A stretch of DNA of 64,000 nt, from contig NZ_JACHCE010000001.1 of the NCBI RefSeq assembly GCF_014200605.1, positions 1,054,001 to 1,118,000 of the forward strand. Reading direction: 5' to 3'. The notes under the pieces were generated by a model. The model searched no databases. It was not told the DNA's origin and saw nothing but the letters and a program-made list of their open reading frames with translations. A program made the translations under genes and the position numbers. How positions within the stretch are numbered: position 1 is the first letter of the stretch; each line of letters begins with the position of its first letter. The DNA comes from Pedobacter cryoconitis. Its GTDB lineage: Bacteria > Bacteroidota > Bacteroidia > Sphingobacteriales > Sphingobacteriaceae. Below are positions 1-9,625 of this stretch, piece by piece.

Positions 1-918
1 AATTATTTCAACTCCCCGATCTTTATTTTTAAGATAATATTTGCTTAAAAAGGCAGTCTCATCCATGCAGTTCGGACACCATGAACCCATCAGTTGTAAA
101 ATAACAACTTTATCCTTAAACCGTTCGTCCTGAAGTGATACAGATTTGCCTTTCAGATCTTTGAAGGTAAAATCGAGTTTACCATCACTACCTTCTTTAA
201 TCGCTGTCACAGCAGGTGTCAGAACCACATCAGCCTTTTTAACTGCCGTCCAGGTTTCTAAGCCAGATTGACCGGCATAAAAATAACCGCTAAGACTATC
301 GCCCTTAATCTTTGCCGTTAATAAAAGTGCATGGCTACCGTCAAAAGTAGAAAGGAATAAAGAATCTCCTGAAACTACACCATCCAGATAGCGATAATCA
401 CCAGCTGGTGTAAGTACAGATCCGGATAAAGAGCTACCTTTCTGAACTATTTCTCCTATGGCCGGTCTTTTGGTTTTATTGGCGCGTGTAAACTCAATAC
501 TCCATTTTCCCTGAACTTGTTTTGGGTTGTTTGTTTTACGGTATGGAAAACGGCCTTCTCCAGCCGAGGCTGCAAAGGGTAAGATTATATCTTTACTTTC
601 TCCCTTAGTAACCCATATCCCATTCAAACTATCTTTATTAATAATTTTAATTTTGAAATAAGACTCAAATACAGGCATTTTAATTAAAACCGAATCCCCT
701 GAATAGACCGGATCTTCAGTTTTTATACGCTCAGTACTATTGAGGATATAACAGGTTGTTATTCCATTTTTTTGCTGAATATCCATTTCAAATGGAAGAT
801 GGTGTCCGTCTTTGCGTTGTAGTGAAGCATGCCAATGTCCTTGTTTTACATTCAATTGAGCAGAAGTATAAAGGGAAAAAGCCATGCATAATCCTAAAAG
901 TCCGTATTTCTTTATCAT
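1..918 (-). CDS. TlpA-like thioredoxin-fold protein, exported (partial, C-terminus beyond left edge)
   Basis: An open frame of 306 codons starts at an ATG at 916-918 and runs off the left edge. The N-terminus (MIKKYGLLGLCMAFSLYTSAQ) is a signal peptide. A roughly 230-residue beta-rich region typical of Bacteroidota TlpA-like proteins follows. A thioredoxin active site WCPNC is visible with cysteines at about residues 281 and 284 (nt 67-78). Proteins of this type are periplasmic thiol reductants or disulfide exchangers of the AhpC/TSA-Redoxin-TlpA superfamily. The gene lies 22 bp downstream of the DsbD-like gene on the same strand. DsbD-type transporters pass electrons to such partners, so the pair is probably one operon and one redox pathway (inference). 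The substrate is unknown. Confidence 0.85.
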   Translation of the reverse strand, partial: MIKKYGLLGLCMAFSLYTSAQLNVKQGHWHASLQRKDGHHLPFEMDIQQKNGITTCYILNSTERIKTEDPVYSGDSVLIKMPVFESYFKIKIINKDSLNGIWVTKGESKDIILPFAASAGEGRFPYRKTNNPKQVQGKWSIEFTRANKTKRPAIGEIVQKGSSLSGSVLTPAGDYRYLDGVVSGDSLFLSTFDGSHALLLTAKIKGDSLSGYFYAGQSGLETWTAVKKADVVLTPAVTAIKEGSDGKLDFTFKDLKGKSVSLQDERFKDKVVILQLMGSWCPNCMDETAFLSKYYLKNKDRGVEII

Positions 919-940
919 GATTTTAAAAGGTTTGTTTGTG

Positions 941-2623
941 TTAATTCTGTTTTTTAAATAAGCGAATTCCCGCTTCAAGGTAATTATAAAAACTTACAGG
1001 ATCATAATCTGCTCCTTGCGGATTTACTAATGGGGCCTGAGTATGTGTATCCAATAAAACGTAAAATGGTTGAGAATTGGTGTTGAACTGTGCGGCCTGA
1101 ATATCGCTGTTCAGGCCACCTATAGTTGTGATTTTGCGATGGCTGAACTTACTGGTATACTGTTCATTTACTGGAAGATCAGTCTTGTCATCTACATATA
1201 ACTGGATAAGAACGTAACTATTTTTCAGTAACCCGTTTACTTTGCTGTCAGGCCAGACAGTTGCTTCCATCTTTCTGCAATTCACACAAGCATGACCTGT
1301 AAAATCAATAAGAACAGGCTTATTTATTCTTTTGGCATATGCAATTCCCTCTTTGTAATCAAAAAATGGATCTAAGTTTAAAGGTTTGTCAAACAAATTC
1401 CCGTATTTATGAGGCTGTTTAACATCAGCTAACGAATTGTTCTCCCGGACTTGCTGATTTTGATTTCCTGCTGATAACAGCGGGGTGTAGAGATCAAAAT
1501 CCTGACCTGATTGTGGTGGCAAAAAGGCGGCAATAGATTTGAGTGGGGCTCCCCACAAACCTGGGATCATGTAGATCGAAAATGACAGGATAATAATGGA
1601 AAAGAATAGCCTGGGTACCGTAATATGACTGGTTTCACTGTCGTGACTGAACTTTAATTTACCAAGCAGATAAAGTCCTGAAAGTGCAGAAATCACAATC
1701 CAGAGTACCAGAAAAACTTCTCTGTCCAATATATGCCAGCGATAGGTCAGATCTACATTACTGAGAAATTTTAAGGCAAGTGCAAGCTCTAAAAAACCCA
1801 GACAAATTTTTACGCTATTCAACCATCCGCCCGATTTAGGCAGGCTATTGAGCCATGAAGGGAAAAGAGCGAACAATACAAAGGGTAAAGCTAAAGCGAC
1901 TGAAAATCCAAGCATCCCGATTGCAGGGCCTAAACGTGCCCCTGAAGTAGCCGCCTGTACCAGTAAGGTCCCAATAATAGGGCCTGTACAGCTAAATGAT
2001 ACCAGGGCCAGAGCTGCTGCCATGAAAAATATCCCTGTAAAGCCTTTACGATCTGTATTTTCTTCGGCTTTATTAAGCCATTTATTGGGTAAGATAATTT
2101 CAAATGCACCAAAAAATGAAGCTGCAAATGCAGTCAGTAACAGGAAGAATATAAAATTAAAAATACCGTTTGTAGACAATGCATTTAGTGCATCAGCTCC
2201 AAAAACTACGGTAATCAGCATACCTAAACCCACATAAATTAGAATAATTGAGCTGCCATAGATTAAAGCATCCAGTATTCCTTTTTTCCTGTCCTGATGT
2301 CTTTTAGTGAAAAAACCGACAGTAAGGGGAAGCATGGGGAATATGCAAGGCAATAATATAGCTGCAAAACCACCCAGCAATCCTGTTAGGAAAATGGTCC
2401 ATAAGCTAAGTGATCTTATCGGTTTAGTCAGTTTTTGAGATGTGTGTATAATGATTTTATCTTTTTTAACCGGAACAGGATTCTCCTGAACCGGTTCAAA
2501 TACTAATCCGGCCGTACCGGTGGTGTCCACTTTTTGAAGGGTTGAAGAATTAGCGTGCTGAGTTAATAAACAAAGCAGCAATAAGAAAATATAGATTGTT
2601 TTATTTTGCAGAATGGTTTTCAT
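941..2623 (-). CDS. DsbD-like thiol:disulfide interchange protein (transmembrane domain plus C-terminal thioredoxin)
   Basis: The protein moves electrons from cytoplasmic thioredoxin across the inner membrane to periplasmic thiol proteins. I chose the ATG at 2621-2623 (560 aa) because it gives a clean signal sequence (MKTILQNKTIYIFLLLLCLL). An upstream in-frame ATG at 2734 would add 37 polar residues before it. The central region is a multi-helix cytochrome c biogenesis/DsbD membrane domain with the two expected redox cysteines, one in LPCIFPMLPLTVGF and one in SFSCTGPIIGT. The C-terminus is a thioredoxin domain with CVNC. The segment before the membrane domain is too short for the N-terminal DsbD-alpha domain of E. 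coli DsbD, so the adjacent TlpA-like protein may be the recipient. Confidence 0.9.
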   Translation of the reverse strand: MKTILQNKTIYIFLLLLCLLTQHANSSTLQKVDTTGTAGLVFEPVQENPVPVKKDKIIIHTSQKLTKPIRSLSLWTIFLTGLLGGFAAILLPCIFPMLPLTVGFFTKRHQDRKKGILDALIYGSSIILIYVGLGMLITVVFGADALNALSTNGIFNFIFFLLLTAFAASFFGAFEIILPNKWLNKAEENTDRKGFTGIFFMAAALALVSFSCTGPIIGTLLVQAATSGARLGPAIGMLGFSVALALPFVLFALFPSWLNSLPKSGGWLNSVKICLGFLELALALKFLSNVDLTYRWHILDREVFLVLWIVISALSGLYLLGKLKFSHDSETSHITVPRLFFSIIILSFSIYMIPGLWGAPLKSIAAFLPPQSGQDFDLYTPLLSAGNQNQQVRENNSLADVKQPHKYGNLFDKPLNLDPFFDYKEGIAYAKRINKPVLIDFTGHACVNCRKMEATVWPDSKVNGLLKNSYVLIQLYVDDKTDLPVNEQYTSKFSHRKITTIGGLNSDIQAAQFNTNSQPFYVLLDTHTQAPLVNPQGADYDPVSFYNYLEAGIRLFKKQN

Positions 2624-2763
2624 TGTTTGTTTCTTTAAACCAAAGTTGTCCTTTTGCCTATAAATCTCTAAATGAAAAACCTTCAACTTGCCCAATCTGG
2701 CTTTGAAATGGGCATAAGGCCCATTAAAATCCAAATCATAAAATAACGAACCCAGCTGGAGAA

Positions 2764-3348
2764 TTAAAGCACTTTTTTGAATTGCCTGGTCCTGAGTTTG
2801 CTTAAAAACTCAGGAGTTATACCAAGATAAGAAGCGATATAGTGTTGTGGTACACGCTGCGGTATAGAAGGGTAACGTTTAACAAATTCAAGGTATTTAT
2901 CCATTGCTGAATAGGATACTGATTTAAATAACCGATTTTGAACAACTGAGAGGTGGCGTTGGATCATCAGGCGAAACATCCGCTCCAGTTTAGGGACTTC
3001 TTGCAATAACCTTTCTTTAGATTCACGCGAAAGCATCAGCAGTTCACAATCTTCTAATGTTTCAATATACATTTTACTATTGGTTTGATGCTCAAAACTA
3101 GTGATATCACTTACCCACCAGTCTTCCACAGCAAATTCAAGCGTTAGTTCTACACCATCAGGATCAATGAAATATTCACGTATACAACCTTTAACAACAT
3201 ATGCTTCAAAATTGCAGACATTATTCGCAGCTAACAGAATAGTTTTCTTAGGCACTAACCTGTATTCCAGATTTTCATTGACAATTGCTATCTCCGCCGG
3301 TGAAAGCTGAACAGACCGGGCTATATAACTATGAATGCTTTGAAACAT
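2764..3348 (-). CDS. Crp/Fnr-family transcriptional regulator
   Basis: A 194-residue protein with an N-terminal cyclic-nucleotide-binding-type beta roll (about residues 20-115) and a C-terminal helix-turn-helix region that includes QHYIASYLGITPEFLSKLR. It fits the short Crp/Fnr-like regulators that are abundant in Bacteroidota, many of which do not bind cAMP. It lies upstream of the DsbD-like gene on the same strand and is divergent from the aldo/keto reductase at 3497. Regulation of either neighbour is possible, but the sequence does not show it. The inducer is unknown. Confidence 0.85.
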   Translation of the reverse strand: MFQSIHSYIARSVQLSPAEIAIVNENLEYRLVPKKTILLAANNVCNFEAYVVKGCIREYFIDPDGVELTLEFAVEDWWVSDITSFEHQTNSKMYIETLEDCELLMLSRESKERLLQEVPKLERMFRLMIQRHLSVVQNRLFKSVSYSAMDKYLEFVKRYPSIPQRVPQHYIASYLGITPEFLSKLRTRQFKKVL

Positions 3349-3496
3349 ATATTTGATTACACATGAAATTTTTTCTCCGGTTCTCTAAAGAATGAGGCAT
3401 CAAATATATATTTTTATTTCTTGTCCTGGTTCAATGATTTTTATCTCCGGATGATCCATTTTTACAGCTGAAATAATCACATTCAAATTTTAACAG

Positions 3497-4492
3497 ATGA
3501 CTTATATACCTAATCCAGATCGTTACAAAAATATGCCTTATCGCCGTTGCGGCAAAAGTGGCTTAATGCTTCCTGCGGTATCGCTGGGCCTTTGGCATAA
3601 CTTTGGCGCTGTCGATAGTCTTGAAAATGCACGTGCAATCTTAAGATTGGCCTTTGATAGCGGAATCACACATTTTGATCTGGCTAATAATTACGGCCCG
3701 CCTGCTGGTTCGGCAGAAGAAACTTTTGGTCAGATTTTTAAGGATGATTTCAAAAACTATCGTGATCAGCTGGTTATCTCGACAAAAGCAGGTTGGGGAA
3801 TGTGGGAAGGGCCTTACGGTGACCTGGGATCAAAAAAGTACCTGGTATCCAGTTTAGATCAGAGTTTAAAAAGAATGGGGCTTGATTATGTAGATATTTA
3901 TTATCACCACAGACCAGACCCCGGAACACCACTGGAAGAAACTATGGGGGCACTGGATCTCATTGTAAGGCAGGGAAAAGCTTTATACGTGGGTATCTCA
4001 AGCTATAATCCAGCAGAAACAGAGGCTGCAATCTCCATCCTGAAAGATTTAGGAACACCTTGTTTAATACATCAGCCTAAGTATTCGATGTTTGAACGCT
4101 GGATAGAAGGTGGTCTGCTTGATGTGCTTGGCGATCACGGTGTGGGATGTATCCCATTTTCGCCGCTGGCACAAGGGCTTTTAACCAATAAATATTTGAA
4201 AGGGATACCTGAAGGTTCCAGAGCTGCAAGTGACCGCGGAAATGGTGCTTTAGTAAAAGATACAATTACAGAAGATAAGATTTCCAGAATTATTAAACTT
4301 AATGAACTTGCACTTAGACGGGGACAAAACCTGGCTCAGATGGCGTTGTCATGGGTTTTAAAAGATGATCGTGTTACTTCTGTACTAATCGGTGTAAGTA
4401 AACCTGAGCAGGTTACGGATTCTATCAGGTGTCTCGAAAACTTATCTTTTTCTGCTGCTGAGTTAGCGGAGATAAACGACATATTAGCTTAA
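3497..4492 (+). CDS. Aldo/keto reductase (YghZ/MgrA-like)
   Basis: A 331-residue NAD(P)H-dependent oxidoreductase with a TIM-barrel fold. The catalytic tetrad is visible: Asp and Tyr in FDLANNYGPP, Lys in VISTKAGWGM, and His in IYYHHRPDPG. The N-terminus (NMPYRRCGKSGLMLPAVSLGLWHNFG) and the PPAGSAEE segment resemble the E. coli YghZ subfamily, which reduces L-glyceraldehyde 3-phosphate and other small aldehydes. The exact substrate here is not known. The gene is monocistronic: it is divergent from the Crp/Fnr gene and followed directly by a strong terminator. Confidence 0.92.
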   Translation: MTYIPNPDRYKNMPYRRCGKSGLMLPAVSLGLWHNFGAVDSLENARAILRLAFDSGITHFDLANNYGPPAGSAEETFGQIFKDDFKNYRDQLVISTKAGWGMWEGPYGDLGSKKYLVSSLDQSLKRMGLDYVDIYYHHRPDPGTPLEETMGALDLIVRQGKALYVGISSYNPAETEAAISILKDLGTPCLIHQPKYSMFERWIEGGLLDVLGDHGVGCIPFSPLAQGLLTNKYLKGIPEGSRAASDRGNGALVKDTITEDKISRIIKLNELALRRGQNLAQMALSWVLKDDRVTSVLIGVSKPEQVTDSIRCLENLSFSAAELAEINDILA

Positions 4493-4508
4493 GTCAACGA
4501 ATAAATTC

Positions 4509-4537
4509 AAGGGATCAATTATTGATCCCTTTTTTTT
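4509..4537 (+). terminator. Rho-independent terminator after the aldo/keto reductase
   Basis: A perfect inverted repeat (AAGGGATCAAT at 4509-4519 and ATTGATCCCTT at 4521-4531) is followed by a run of eight T. It lies 17 bp past the stop codon. Confidence 0.9.
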
Positions 4538-4692
4538 GCATAAGTTGTGGTAATTGAAGATCGAAAATGACTGCTTCATGGAGCTTTAGGTACACTTAAC
4601 GTTTTAACAGATTGTCTACAGGTAGCGTTGGGGCTACTTTTGATTACATATTTATTCGATTAAGTTTAAATAACGATCAACAAAAACAGATT

Positions 4693-5610
4693 ATGAAACG
4701 TATTTTTTTAACTATGGGGTTAGTGCTTAGCATTGCTTCTATTCAGGTTTTTGCGCAAAAAAAAGTGGCTCAGACTGATTATCATCAAATTTCGAAGACC
4801 CGGTTCATTGATGCGGACGGGACACATTATGCTTATCGGATATTAGGGGACAAAAGTGGAATGCCCCTGATCATGTTACAAGGTTCATTTTTCAATATGG
4901 ATGAATGGGATCCGGCTATTACAAATGGACTTGCAGCACATTTCAAAGTTATATTATTTGATAATAAAGGTGTAGGTGCTACCAATGGACAAACACCTGA
5001 TAATATCCCGGCGATGGCAAAGGATGCAGAAAGTTTCATAAAAGCACTGGGATATCCTAAAGTCAACTTATTAGCCTTTTCAATGGGTGGTATGATTACT
5101 CAGCAAATTCTGGCAGATGAACCACAGTTAGTGAACAAATTTATCCTGTTCGGAACAGGGGCCCGTGGAAGTGAAGGCCTCAGCGGACTAGTGGACAGGT
5201 TAACAGAAGTTGGTAAAAAAAAACCTGATGAACAGTTATTATATTTATTATTTGCCCCATCAGAACAAAGTCAGGAAGCAGGCAAACAATTCCTGAGCAG
5301 AATTCATAAACGTCAGCTTAACCGTGATATAGAATCAACCAATGAAAGTAATGGAGCACAGATAACTGCCGTTTTAGATTGGTCAAAACCGATTGATAAA
5401 GCATTTGAATCCCTTCAGACAATCACACAGCCAGCTTTAATTATCGATGGACGCTATGACCTGCTTGTTCACGATATTAACTCTTATAATTTGTTTCAAA
5501 ACTTACCCAATGCTAAACTGAGCTTATATCCTAATGCGGGGCATGGTTCTGTGTTTCAGTTTCCCGATTTGTTTTTATCCGAAGCAGTACCTTTTTTAAA
5601 AGCTAAATAA
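4693..5610 (+). CDS. Exported alpha/beta hydrolase
   Basis: A 305-residue alpha/beta-hydrolase-fold protein. I took the ATG at 4693 as the start because it gives a signal peptide (MKRIFLTMGLVLSIASIQVFAQ). An in-frame ATG at 4612 would add 27 residues without such character. The nucleophile elbow is in LAFSMGGMITQQ. An acidic residue in IIDGRYDLLVHD and a histidine in PNAGHGSVFQF complete a plausible Ser-Asp-His triad. The family contains esterases, lipases and haloperoxidase-like hydrolases. The substrate cannot be assigned. The gene stands alone between two terminators. Confidence 0.88.
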   Translation: MKRIFLTMGLVLSIASIQVFAQKKVAQTDYHQISKTRFIDADGTHYAYRILGDKSGMPLIMLQGSFFNMDEWDPAITNGLAAHFKVILFDNKGVGATNGQTPDNIPAMAKDAESFIKALGYPKVNLLAFSMGGMITQQILADEPQLVNKFILFGTGARGSEGLSGLVDRLTEVGKKKPDEQLLYLLFAPSEQSQEAGKQFLSRIHKRQLNRDIESTNESNGAQITAVLDWSKPIDKAFESLQTITQPALIIDGRYDLLVHDINSYNLFQNLPNAKLSLYPNAGHGSVFQFPDLFLSEAVPFLKAK

Positions 5611-5614
5611 GTTA

Positions 5615-5654
5615 GTTGTCCCATGTGCGCGGTATATGGGACAACATTTTGTTT
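5615..5654 (+). terminator. Hairpin terminator after the alpha/beta hydrolase
   Basis: GTTGTCCCAT (5615-5624) pairs perfectly with ATGGGACAAC (5636-5645) and is followed by ATTTTGTTT. It begins 4 bp after the stop codon. Confidence 0.8.
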
Positions 5655-5754
5655 AATCCCTGTTTTTGGCTAAATCAAAAGTGGATCTGGCTAAATCTGT
5701 TCACCCGCTACTGCTGATCTTTGTTGATATCAATGTTCAATTAAAAATTAGAGT

Positions 5755-6648
5755 ATGCGTGTATTTGTTACAGGAGCAACAGGCTTCATTGGCTCAGCCA
5801 TCGTTAAAGAACTTATTGGTGCGGGGCACCAGGTAATCGGTCTGGCCCGTTCAGATTCATCTGCCGATGCGCTTTTAGCTGCAGGTGCCCGGGTGCACCG
5901 GGGTGATTTAGAAGATCCGGATAGTTTACGCAGTGGTGCTGCCAACGCAGATGGCGTAATCCATGCCGGTTTTATCCATGATTTTGCAAGATTTAAGGAA
6001 GTATGTGAAGTAGACCGGATTGCAATTGAAACAATCGGTGCTGTGCTGGAGGGTTCAGACCGCCCTTTTATTATTACTTCTGGTACTGCGCTCGTAAGTC
6101 CGGGCAGTCTGGCAACCGAAGATATTATACCTGCACCTGGCACTTCCGTTCATCCCCGTCTTTCAGAACAGGCAGGCGATGCATTAGTCACTAAGGGCAT
6201 TCGTGTTTCAATCGTGCGGCTTTCTCCGTCTGTACATGGTGCGGGTGATCATGGTTTTGTTCCGATGCTGATTAATATTGCCCGTGAAAAAGGGGTTTCG
6301 GCCTATTTGGGCGAAGGACTTAACCGCTGGACAGCTGTGCATAGATTAGATGCTGCGGTTTTATACAGACTGGCATTGGAAAATGCAAGTCCGGGAACAA
6401 GGTTTCACGGCGTTGCTGAAGAAGGAATCCTGTTTAAAGACATTGCTGAGGTCATTGGGAAACAGCTTAATATCCCTGTAGTTTCAAAATCAGCAGCAGA
6501 AGCAGCAGCCCATTTTGGCTGGTTCATCAATTTTGCTGGTCTGGATTGTCCGGCTTCAGGCAAAATCACCCGGGAAAGCCTGAACTGGCACCCATCTCAT
6601 GAAAAATTGCTTTCCGATATGGAACAGACTGATTATTTCAACTCTTAA
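5755..6648 (+). CDS. NAD(P)-dependent epimerase/dehydratase-like extended SDR
   Basis: A 297-residue Rossmann-fold protein starting MRVFVTGATGFIGSAIVKEL, with the extended-SDR glycine motif GATGFIG at the N-terminus. It resembles the SDR subgroup annotated as NAD-dependent epimerase/dehydratase, acting on nucleotide sugars or small carbonyl compounds. The usual YxxxK catalytic pair is not obvious at the expected place, so the catalytic activity is uncertain. It is followed 29 bp later by an AraC regulator on the same strand, and the two probably form one unit. Confidence 0.85.
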   Translation: MRVFVTGATGFIGSAIVKELIGAGHQVIGLARSDSSADALLAAGARVHRGDLEDPDSLRSGAANADGVIHAGFIHDFARFKEVCEVDRIAIETIGAVLEGSDRPFIITSGTALVSPGSLATEDIIPAPGTSVHPRLSEQAGDALVTKGIRVSIVRLSPSVHGAGDHGFVPMLINIAREKGVSAYLGEGLNRWTAVHRLDAAVLYRLALENASPGTRFHGVAEEGILFKDIAEVIGKQLNIPVVSKSAAEAAAHFGWFINFAGLDCPASGKITRESLNWHPSHEKLLSDMEQTDYFNS

Positions 6649-6677
6649 ATTTTAAGCATAAATAGTTATCTTGTCTT

Positions 6678-7598
6678 ATGTCAGGCAATCAGCTGTACCG
6701 GATTAAAACGATCACCGAATACCACCGGTTGATGGGGTTGCCCAAACCGGAGCATCCACTAATCAGTGTAATCAATCTTCAAAAAATTACTTCGCCATTA
6801 ACAAATGGTCAGTACAGTCTGATCTTTGATTTTTATTCTATCTCCATGAAAAGGTCCCATCATATCAAGTATAAATATGGTCAGCAGACCAGTGATTTTG
6901 ATGAAGGCGTATTATTTTTTATGTCCCCTGGACAGCTATTCAGTGTAGATGTGGGAGCGGGTCTGACTGAGGGGCCTTCGGGCTGGATGATACTGATCCA
7001 TCCTGACTTTTTATGGAACACGTCACTCGCCAAAAAGATAAAGAACTATGAATACTTCAGTTACTCAGTTTATGAAGCACTATATCTCTCTGACAAAGAA
7101 GAAACGATGCTCACGGGAATTGCTCAAAACATGGAACAGGAATACCATGCCAATATCGACAGGTTTAGTGAAAATGTGATTATCGCACAGCTTGAATTGC
7201 TGCTGACTTATGGGGAAAGATTTTATCAGCGTCAGTTCATCACCCGTAAAATATCAAATCACGAAATTCTGACCCGGTTAGAAGATTTGCTTTCAAACTA
7301 TTTCAAAAGTGGCATGCTGGCTAAGCAGGGCTTACCCAGCGTCACTTTTATTGCAGAAAACCTGAATATCTCACCCGGTTATTTAAGCAGTTTACTCAAA
7401 GCTTTAACAGGTCAGGGTACACAACAGCATTTGCATGACAAATTGATTGAGCTGGCCAAAGAGAAATTGTCAACGACCAGCTTATCTGTTAGTGAAATCG
7501 CTTATGAATTAGGGTTTGAACATTTGCAATCTTTCAGCAAATTGTTCAAAACCAAAACCAGTTTATCTCCTTTGAAATTCAGGGCTTCTTTTAACTAA
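6678..7598 (+). CDS. AraC-family transcriptional regulator
   Basis: A 306-residue regulator. The N-terminal two-thirds resembles a cupin-like sensor domain. The last 100 residues form the AraC double helix-turn-helix domain, with TFIAENLNISPGYLSSLLKA in the first HTH and SVSEIAYELGFEHLQSFSKL in the second, followed by the usual F-K-TSLSPLKFR ending. It sits just downstream of the epimerase-like SDR and is convergent with the aminotransferase gene. It is most likely a local regulator of the SDR (inference). Confidence 0.92.
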   Translation: MSGNQLYRIKTITEYHRLMGLPKPEHPLISVINLQKITSPLTNGQYSLIFDFYSISMKRSHHIKYKYGQQTSDFDEGVLFFMSPGQLFSVDVGAGLTEGPSGWMILIHPDFLWNTSLAKKIKNYEYFSYSVYEALYLSDKEETMLTGIAQNMEQEYHANIDRFSENVIIAQLELLLTYGERFYQRQFITRKISNHEILTRLEDLLSNYFKSGMLAKQGLPSVTFIAENLNISPGYLSSLLKALTGQGTQQHLHDKLIELAKEKLSTTSLSVSEIAYELGFEHLQSFSKLFKTKTSLSPLKFRASFN

Positions 7599-7609
7599 TC
7601 AATCAGTTT

Positions 7610-8731
7610 TTAATGCGCTGCGGATGCCAGATAATTGCCAAATATTTCCAGTACTTCGGGGAAATTTTCTCTTCCAAAGCCGATCCGGGCGTGTTTATCT
7701 CCATATTCAAAAGTCTCTGCAGGTAACAGCATGATCCCTGTTTCTTTAACCAGTTTTTCAGCGAAATCGAGGGCTGTTCCCTTAATTTTTAACTTTATAA
7801 ATGCTGTTGAACCAGTGACAGGTTTTGAGAAATCAAACAGATCTTTATTCTGTTGATGAAATTCTGAAAACAGTTCCAGATTTCTCCTGATCTTTTGAAG
7901 ATTGGGCTGGACAAATTTATCCATATGATTGAGTGCAATCGTGGCCAGCACTTCGCTCGTTGCACTATTACAGATGCTCAGATAGTCTTTGAAATTTTCT
8001 ACCTTTTGTAATATTTCTTTGTTTTTTGAGGTCAGCCACCCTAACCTTAAGCCAGCCAGTCCAAAAGTTTTTGCAGTACCCCACAGGCTTACTGCATTTT
8101 CGTACAGATCACAGGCTGAGTCCAGCGTTTCTTTAGGGTTGTGATCCAGGAACCGGTACATCTCATCCGAAAAAAGAATAAGATTATGCTTTCTGGCAAT
8201 CTCTATTATTCTTTGATAATCAACTCTGGAAGGACTAAATCCAGTAGGGTTATGCGGAAAATTAACAATGGTCAGTTTAGTTTCAGGTCTGATTAGCTTT
8301 TCAAGCCCGGCGGGATCATAATACCAGTCTTGTTGCTGCTGGTCAGGTTCCCAGAATGAAATATCCGTTTCTAATGATTTAGCTATCTCATATAAGGATT
8401 GATACATTGGGGCCATACAAATGACGTGGTCACCTTTAGAAAGAACAACATTCATTAAAATAAAATTGGCTTCCCCTGGTGATGAAACTATAATTTCATC
8501 TAATTCTATAGTACGGTAATGCTGTTGAATAGCTTCCCGCAATTCTAAACTTCCCCGTGTTTCTGTATAACCCAATTTCAAATTGTTCCAGCGCTCTTTT
8601 TCTTCTGCAGAGGCCAGGTTAAGTACAAATTCCATTGGATAACCGTCACAATCGGAGCTTGATAATAAATATTTGGCTGTAAATTCATATTGAGCAAAGT
8701 ACCTTTCTACCGCAAACTCTTTTATTTTCAT
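7610..8731 (-). CDS. PLP-dependent class I/II aminotransferase
   Basis: A fold-type I PLP enzyme of 373 residues from the preferred ATG at 8729-8731 (MKIKEFAVERYFAQYEF). The in-frame ATG at 8773 adds an unconvincing 14-residue leader. The PLP-binding region is clear: NFPHNPTGFSP, SDEMYRFLD, and the Schiff-base lysine in SLWGTAKTFGLAGLRLGWL. The amino acid substrate is not evident. It is divergent from a Crp/Fnr regulator at 8927, which may control it (inference), and convergent with the AraC gene. Confidence 0.9.
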   Translation of the reverse strand: MKIKEFAVERYFAQYEFTAKYLLSSSDCDGYPMEFVLNLASAEEKERWNNLKLGYTETRGSLELREAIQQHYRTIELDEIIVSSPGEANFILMNVVLSKGDHVICMAPMYQSLYEIAKSLETDISFWEPDQQQQDWYYDPAGLEKLIRPETKLTIVNFPHNPTGFSPSRVDYQRIIEIARKHNLILFSDEMYRFLDHNPKETLDSACDLYENAVSLWGTAKTFGLAGLRLGWLTSKNKEILQKVENFKDYLSICNSATSEVLATIALNHMDKFVQPNLQKIRRNLELFSEFHQQNKDLFDFSKPVTGSTAFIKLKIKGTALDFAEKLVKETGIMLLPAETFEYGDKHARIGFGRENFPEVLEIFGNYLASAAH

Positions 8732-8926
8732 GATGATCTTTTTGTTAATCAACGAATGTAAAGATATTATCAATACCGCTGTAGCAGCAGGAGATGAATT
8801 TTAGAAATATGGAACCCTGATTCATTTTCTTTAGAAAAGAATAACAAAAATGTATTTTTACAAGCGCCTGTATAGGCTGGTCTATCGTGGGGAAACCTGC
8901 ATTATTAACATGTTTTTTTTAAGGTA

Positions 8927-9562
8927 ATGAATGAATTTCAAAGGGATATAATCAGAACATGTCTGGCAGATCTGGGTAAAGATTTGTTAAATGAGATTAT
9001 GGAGTATGGCAGGGTAAAGACCCTCATGCCAGAAGATTTTCTGATCAGACAGGGACAGTTGGTTAAAGATCTTCCGATTGTGCTCAGAGGAACCGTCAAG
9101 GTATTTACTCAGGCAGATGATTTCCAGTTCCTGCTCTATTATATTTATCCTGGTTTTACCTGCATCTCCAGTTTCGCCCATATGTTTGGTGAAAAAGGAA
9201 TAAATTTTTCGGGGGTTGCAGATGAGGAGTCTCTGATTTTGCTGATTCCAATCCAGAAAGCAAGAGAATGGATGCTGAAATATACTGTTTTTAATGCGAT
9301 GATATTAGATGAGTATCAAAGACAGTATAATGATCTTTTGGAAGCTACCAAACAAGTGATTTGTTATAATCTCGAAGACCGGATATTGAATTATTTAAAA
9401 ACGAGGGCTTCCATTTTGAAATCTACTACCATATCGATTTCACATCAGCATATTGCAACTGACCTGGCTACATCCAGAGAGGTGGTTTCAAGGATTCTGA
9501 AAAAAATGGAAAAAGAAGAAAAAATAGTTCAGCTTGGCAGACAAATAAAATTGATCTGTTAA
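8927..9562 (+). CDS. Crp/Fnr-family transcriptional regulator
   Basis: A 211-residue regulator with an N-terminal cyclic-nucleotide-binding-type jelly roll (about residues 15-125) and a canonical Crp-type winged helix at the C-terminus (ISHQHIATDLATSREVVSRI). No cysteine set for a [4Fe-4S] cluster of the Fnr type is visible. It is transcribed divergently from the aminotransferase gene across about 195 bp. A bidirectional-looking hairpin follows it. Confidence 0.92.
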   Translation: MNEFQRDIIRTCLADLGKDLLNEIMEYGRVKTLMPEDFLIRQGQLVKDLPIVLRGTVKVFTQADDFQFLLYYIYPGFTCISSFAHMFGEKGINFSGVADEESLILLIPIQKAREWMLKYTVFNAMILDEYQRQYNDLLEATKQVICYNLEDRILNYLKTRASILKSTTISISHQHIATDLATSREVVSRILKKMEKEEKIVQLGRQIKLIC

Positions 9563-9581
9563 TTTAAAATTTTTCTTAAAA

Positions 9582-9607
9582 GCCCCTTCAATAAGCAGGG
9601 AAGGGGC
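9582..9607 (-). terminator. Terminator between convergent genes (best for the minus-strand heme protein gene)
   Basis: GCCCCTT (9582-9588) and AAGGGGC (9601-9607) form a GC-rich stem. Read on the minus strand, the stem is followed by a T-rich tract (complement of 9565-9581), so it most plausibly ends the gene at 9626-9868. Confidence 0.65.
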
Positions 9608-9625
9608 GCTGGAATTTCAAAATAA

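Noticed and set aside
1848..2237. Long open frames antisense to or overlapping the large genes, such as this one
   Set aside because: They lie opposite well-recognised coding sequence, show no domain features, and are expected by chance in this composition.
2624..2734. Longer start of the DsbD-like protein
   Set aside because: It would put 37 polar residues ahead of a clear signal sequence, so the start at 2623 is preferred.
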